Origin: Qipengyuania qiaonensis | GTDB taxonomy: Bacteria; Pseudomonadota; Alphaproteobacteria; Sphingomonadales; Sphingomonadaceae | Direction: 5' to 3' | DNA length: 55,202 nucleotides | Assembly (NCBI RefSeq): GCF_019711515.1 | Contig: NZ_JAIGNO010000015.1 | Coordinates: forward strand, 1 to 55,202 | Shown: positions 53,485 to 55,202 of the stretch, piece after piece | How positions within the stretch are numbered: position 1 is the stretch's first letter | Layout: every line of letters starts with the position of its first letter | Made by a program: the position numbers and the translations under genes | The notes under the pieces: model-generated | Databases searched by the model: none | Told to the model about the DNA's origin: nothing | The model's input: the letters and a program-made list of their open reading frames with translations, nothing else

Positions 53485-53583
53485 CATGTCGCAATCGCTT
53501 TTGCGCCATGTTGCATGAATTTGGCGGTTTTGCGTGGTTTTGCATTGTGTCGCGGCGCTTCGATGCAACATGGATGCGACATG
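53485..53583. repeat. Nested inverted repeats just downstream of tRNA-Met
   Basis: Outer arms CATGTCGCA (53485-53493) and TGCGACATG (53575-53583) enclose inner arms CATGTTGCAT (53507-53516) and ATGCAACATG (53563-53572). The outer and inner arms resemble each other. They lie 50 bases after tRNA-Met and before the first gene fragment. Such symmetry suggests a recombination or regulatory site; no function is proven. Confidence 0.6.
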
Positions 53584-53588
53584 AAACG

Positions 53589-53855
53589 CTATTCGAGCAT
53601 GCGCCGCACAACACCGGGATCGGCAGCTTCGGCGTCGCGAAGCTGGCGGGCTTCGTGGATTTCTTTGTGCGAAATGCCGAGTTCGGCAACGCCTACCGCT
53701 TCCGCATTGGAAGCGGTGCGCTCGTTGGCGCTACGAACCTCGCCCCGCTCCTGCGCCGCGTCGTATTCGTCGGCCAGCCTGCGCTTGGCGAGGCTCTCGA
53801 TTTCCAGCGCGTCGGCTTGGGCGACCCATGACCGGCGCTTCGACTTTCGGTTCAT
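53589..53855 (-). pseudogene. Fragment of a plasmid/phage accessory protein
   Basis: The 88-residue frame contains KRRLADEYDAAQERGEV, then LGISHKEIHEARQLRDAEAA and DPGVVRRMLE before a stop. I recognise this as a segment of a longer protein common on sphingomonad plasmids and prophages, where the same motif continues for many more residues. Here it has a non-homologous basic N-terminus and ends prematurely, so it is a broken copy. Confidence 0.6.
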
Positions 53856-53871
53856 TTTGACGCGAAAGTCT

Positions 53872-53970
53872 CAACTCCAGCAGTTCGGCATAGCGCCGGA
53901 TATGCTCGTCGCGCTGCTCCTTTGTCAGGTCGAGGCGATGCAGATTTTCGGAAAGCTCCCAAAGCTCGGC
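53872..53970 (-). pseudogene. ParB-like gene fragment
   Basis: Read on the minus strand, 33 codons encode AELWELSENLHRLDLTKEQR followed by DEHIRRYAELLEL. This matches the helix-rich segment of ParB/Srx-like nuclease-domain proteins of plasmids and phages. It is in a different frame from the fragment next to it and has no start or family context, so it is a relic. Confidence 0.6.
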
Positions 53971-54265
53971 TGCGGTCTCGTCGCCTCGCTGGCCACCTTG
54001 TCCCAGAAGCCGAGCTTGGCCTTGTCGCTACCGGCTTCGGCGAGCGTGATTGGTTCACTTTACGGGTTTTCCTGCAACCCGCAAACGCGAGCGCGCCCAC
54101 CACCAGACATATCGCCAGCATCACGCTGTGCGGCCATAAGCTCGCCAAGCCGACGCTCGCCACGCCGACCGCATTCAGGCCCGCGCGATCCGCCGTTGCG
54201 GTGAATTGCTTAAGCAGTTCGACGGGCGTGGCGGGGACACTACCAAAAAGGACGCCCGTGTCCTT

Positions 54266-54415
54266 TCTGCGCCCACGCGCCGCGAGGCCGCTTCCGGTGC
54301 CGGTATGTCCGAGCGTCAGGCCAAAACTGCCGTCCGCGTTGCCAACGTCCCTTCCGAGACGTTCGAGCGCGAAGTGGAAAGCTATGCCGTGCTGACCGTA
54401 GCTAAGCTGGCATTG
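54266..54415 (+). pseudogene. Second plasmid/phage gene fragment, opposite strand
   Basis: Plus-strand frame with SAPTRREAASGAGMSERQAK, then TAVRVANVPSETFEREVES and LTVAKLAL. This looks like a segment of the same broad class of plasmid/phage accessory proteins as the fragments at 53589-53970, but inverted. Continuation on either side is unrelated. Between them (about 54000-54200, minus strand) is a further unassigned frame with one hydrophobic segment. Confidence 0.5.
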
Positions 54416-54473
54416 GGTCGCTCCACAGCATCCTTAACCCAGCGTAGCCGGACTAAGTTTGCCCAATCTGCGC

Positions 54474-54776
54474 TCATGCCGGTTCGGGCACGCGATCGAC
54501 CTTGATCGCCTTGGCTCCCTTCTTCGCCAATACGAGATCGTGTGCAGACTGCATCCGCAACATCGTCTGCGCAGATACCCCGAACGCCTTTTCGAAGCGA
54601 ATAGCCATCTCGGGAGAGAGCGCGGCGCGCCCGTTCAGAACGCGGCTGAGCGCCGGCCTGGTCACCTTCAGATGATCGGCGGCGCTGGAAACGCTCATGC
54701 CGTAGGGCTTCACAATCTCCTCCAAAAGCCACGGCCCCGGATGGATCGCGAAACTATCGTGCAACTTGATAGCCAT
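54474..54776 (-). CDS. higA: HigA-family antitoxin
   Basis: A 100-residue XRE-type antitoxin. IHPGPWLLEEIVKPYGMSVS opens it (the HigA signature), and SAADHLKVTRPALSRVLNGR is the helix-turn-helix, with LSPEMAIRFEKAFGVSAQTM after it. It binds HigB and the operon operator. It shares one base with the end of higB (TGATG), in the inverted toxin-first order typical of higBA. Confidence 0.93.
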   Translation of the reverse strand: MAIKLHDSFAIHPGPWLLEEIVKPYGMSVSSAADHLKVTRPALSRVLNGRAALSPEMAIRFEKAFGVSAQTMLRMQSAHDLVLAKKGAKAIKVDRVPEPA

Positions 54777-55057
54777 CAGTGATAGTCCTCCAAGTCGAGA
54801 TCGGCGAGGGTGTCGTCGTCGATCATGGTAAAGGTCAACCGCCAGTTCTTTGTGACGGTCATGGCGAAATAGCCCTCACGGTCGCCCGCAAGAGCATGGA
54901 AACCGAAATTCGGCGGCGTCTGTAAATCCTCGATACCGCCCGCGTTGACGATGAATGCCACCATTCTCACCAGACGTTGCGGCTCGATCACACCCTTAGC
55001 CTTGCCGGTTTCGACAAACCTGCGCAGAGCCTTATGATGAATACTGGCGATTTCCAT
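54776..55057 (-). CDS. higB: HigB-family mRNA interferase toxin
   Basis: A 93-residue RelE/HigB-fold toxin: IHHKALRRFVETGKAKGVIE, then GIEDLQTPPNFGFHALAGDR and AMTVTKNWRLTFTMIDDDT, a pattern typical of HigB. It would cleave mRNA at the ribosome when unbound. There is no ribosome binding site before the ATG, and the predicted -10 lies only about seven bases upstream of it, so the mRNA may be leaderless. Confidence 0.9.
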   Translation of the reverse strand: MEIASIHHKALRRFVETGKAKGVIEPQRLVRMVAFIVNAGGIEDLQTPPNFGFHALAGDREGYFAMTVTKNWRLTFTMIDDDTLADLDLEDYH

Positions 55058-55062
55058 GTACG

Positions 55063-55092
55063 TGTAATGCCATGCGTTACAACCTAGGTCAA
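55063..55092 (-). promoter_or_regulatory. higBA promoter with overlapping operator palindrome
   Basis: On the minus strand, TTGACC (55092-55087) and CATTAC/ATTACA (about 55069-55063) form a sigma-70-like promoter. The inverted repeat TGTAA-N9-TTACA (55063-55081) covers the -10 and spacer, a fitting site for HigA autorepression. A further TTACAC half-site lies at 55113-55118. Confidence 0.6.
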
Positions 55093-55124
55093 GCGGATTG
55101 TATCGCTATGAGTTACACTTTAGG

Positions 55125-55163
55125 CTCCTCTTTTGAGGAGTAACCCCTCCGACTTCAGTCGGA
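55125..55163. other. Two adjacent hairpins near the right edge
   Basis: CTCCTC-TTTT-GAGGAG (55125-55140) and TCCGACT-TC-AGTCGGA (55148-55163) are perfect stems separated by seven bases. They lie upstream of higBA and could be a terminator pair of a gene outside the window or part of a mobile-element end. Confidence 0.5.
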
Positions 55164-55202
55164 TATTGGCTTCAGCCATAGACTCGCGTGCAAGCCTGTA
55201 AC

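Overview
The window is a high-GC alphaproteobacterial chromosome segment, most likely from Sphingomonadales, family Erythrobacteraceae (Erythrobacter/Qipengyuania type). Evidence: the housekeeping blocks rpsB-tsf, pyrH-frr-uppS-cdsA-dxr-rseP-bamA-skp-fabZ, ccmC-D-E-F-G-H-I and acpP-fabF-mltG; tight GTGA/ATGA overlaps; and fabZ following skp directly, without lpxD/lpxA/lpxB, as expected in lineages whose outer membrane carries glycosphingolipids rather than lipid A.

Layout. 1-1361: edge of a mobile element with an AlpA-type regulator and an excisionase-like HTH gene. 1362-4340: a FabH-like ketosynthase, psd and pssA, then a convergent small membrane protein whose promoter carries a GTTC-N7-GTTC LexA/SOS box. 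4692-6536: rpsB-tsf. 6892-9697: a toxin-immunity cassette inserted between tsf and pyrH, with a frameshifted AHH-nuclease toxin, two tandem Imm11-like genes and a truncated third copy. 9827-18910: pyrimidine/translation, isoprenoid, phospholipid and outer-membrane biogenesis genes. 19005-21031: rpmE, an SMR pump, a GFA-domain protein, a 2OG-Fe(II) hydroxylase and tRNA-His. 21083-29133: an amino-acid dehydrogenase, the complete System I cytochrome c maturation operon and kup. 29204-32606: an accessory cluster (NmrA-like, AraC, NTF2-like lipoprotein, SDR) containing the decayed tail of a second SDR. 32870-38333: yciB, ftsY, mtaB, dapF and a GGDEF-EAL protein. 38447-43261: EVE protein, CsbD, a ThDP enzyme, an LplT-like transporter and pgsA. 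43659-45391: a second toxin-immunity pair, with a Tox-REase-5-like toxin carrying an EF-hand loop and an Imm52-like partner. 45636-53434: OxyR, RNase D, AspS, AcpP-FabF-MltG, a 2'-5' RNA ligase-like protein and tRNA-Met. 53435-55202: a scar of phage/plasmid gene fragments next to tRNA-Met, plus a higBA toxin-antitoxin pair.

The most interesting system is the pair of toxin loci. They share an N-terminal region of about 180 residues that I cannot assign to a family, joined to unrelated nuclease ends with different immunity genes. This is the classic polymorphic-toxin arrangement, probably with an undescribed delivery domain. The second is the small membrane protein with a LexA box inside its predicted promoter, a candidate SOS-induced effector.

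All calls come from reading the sequence and from family knowledge; no database search was run.
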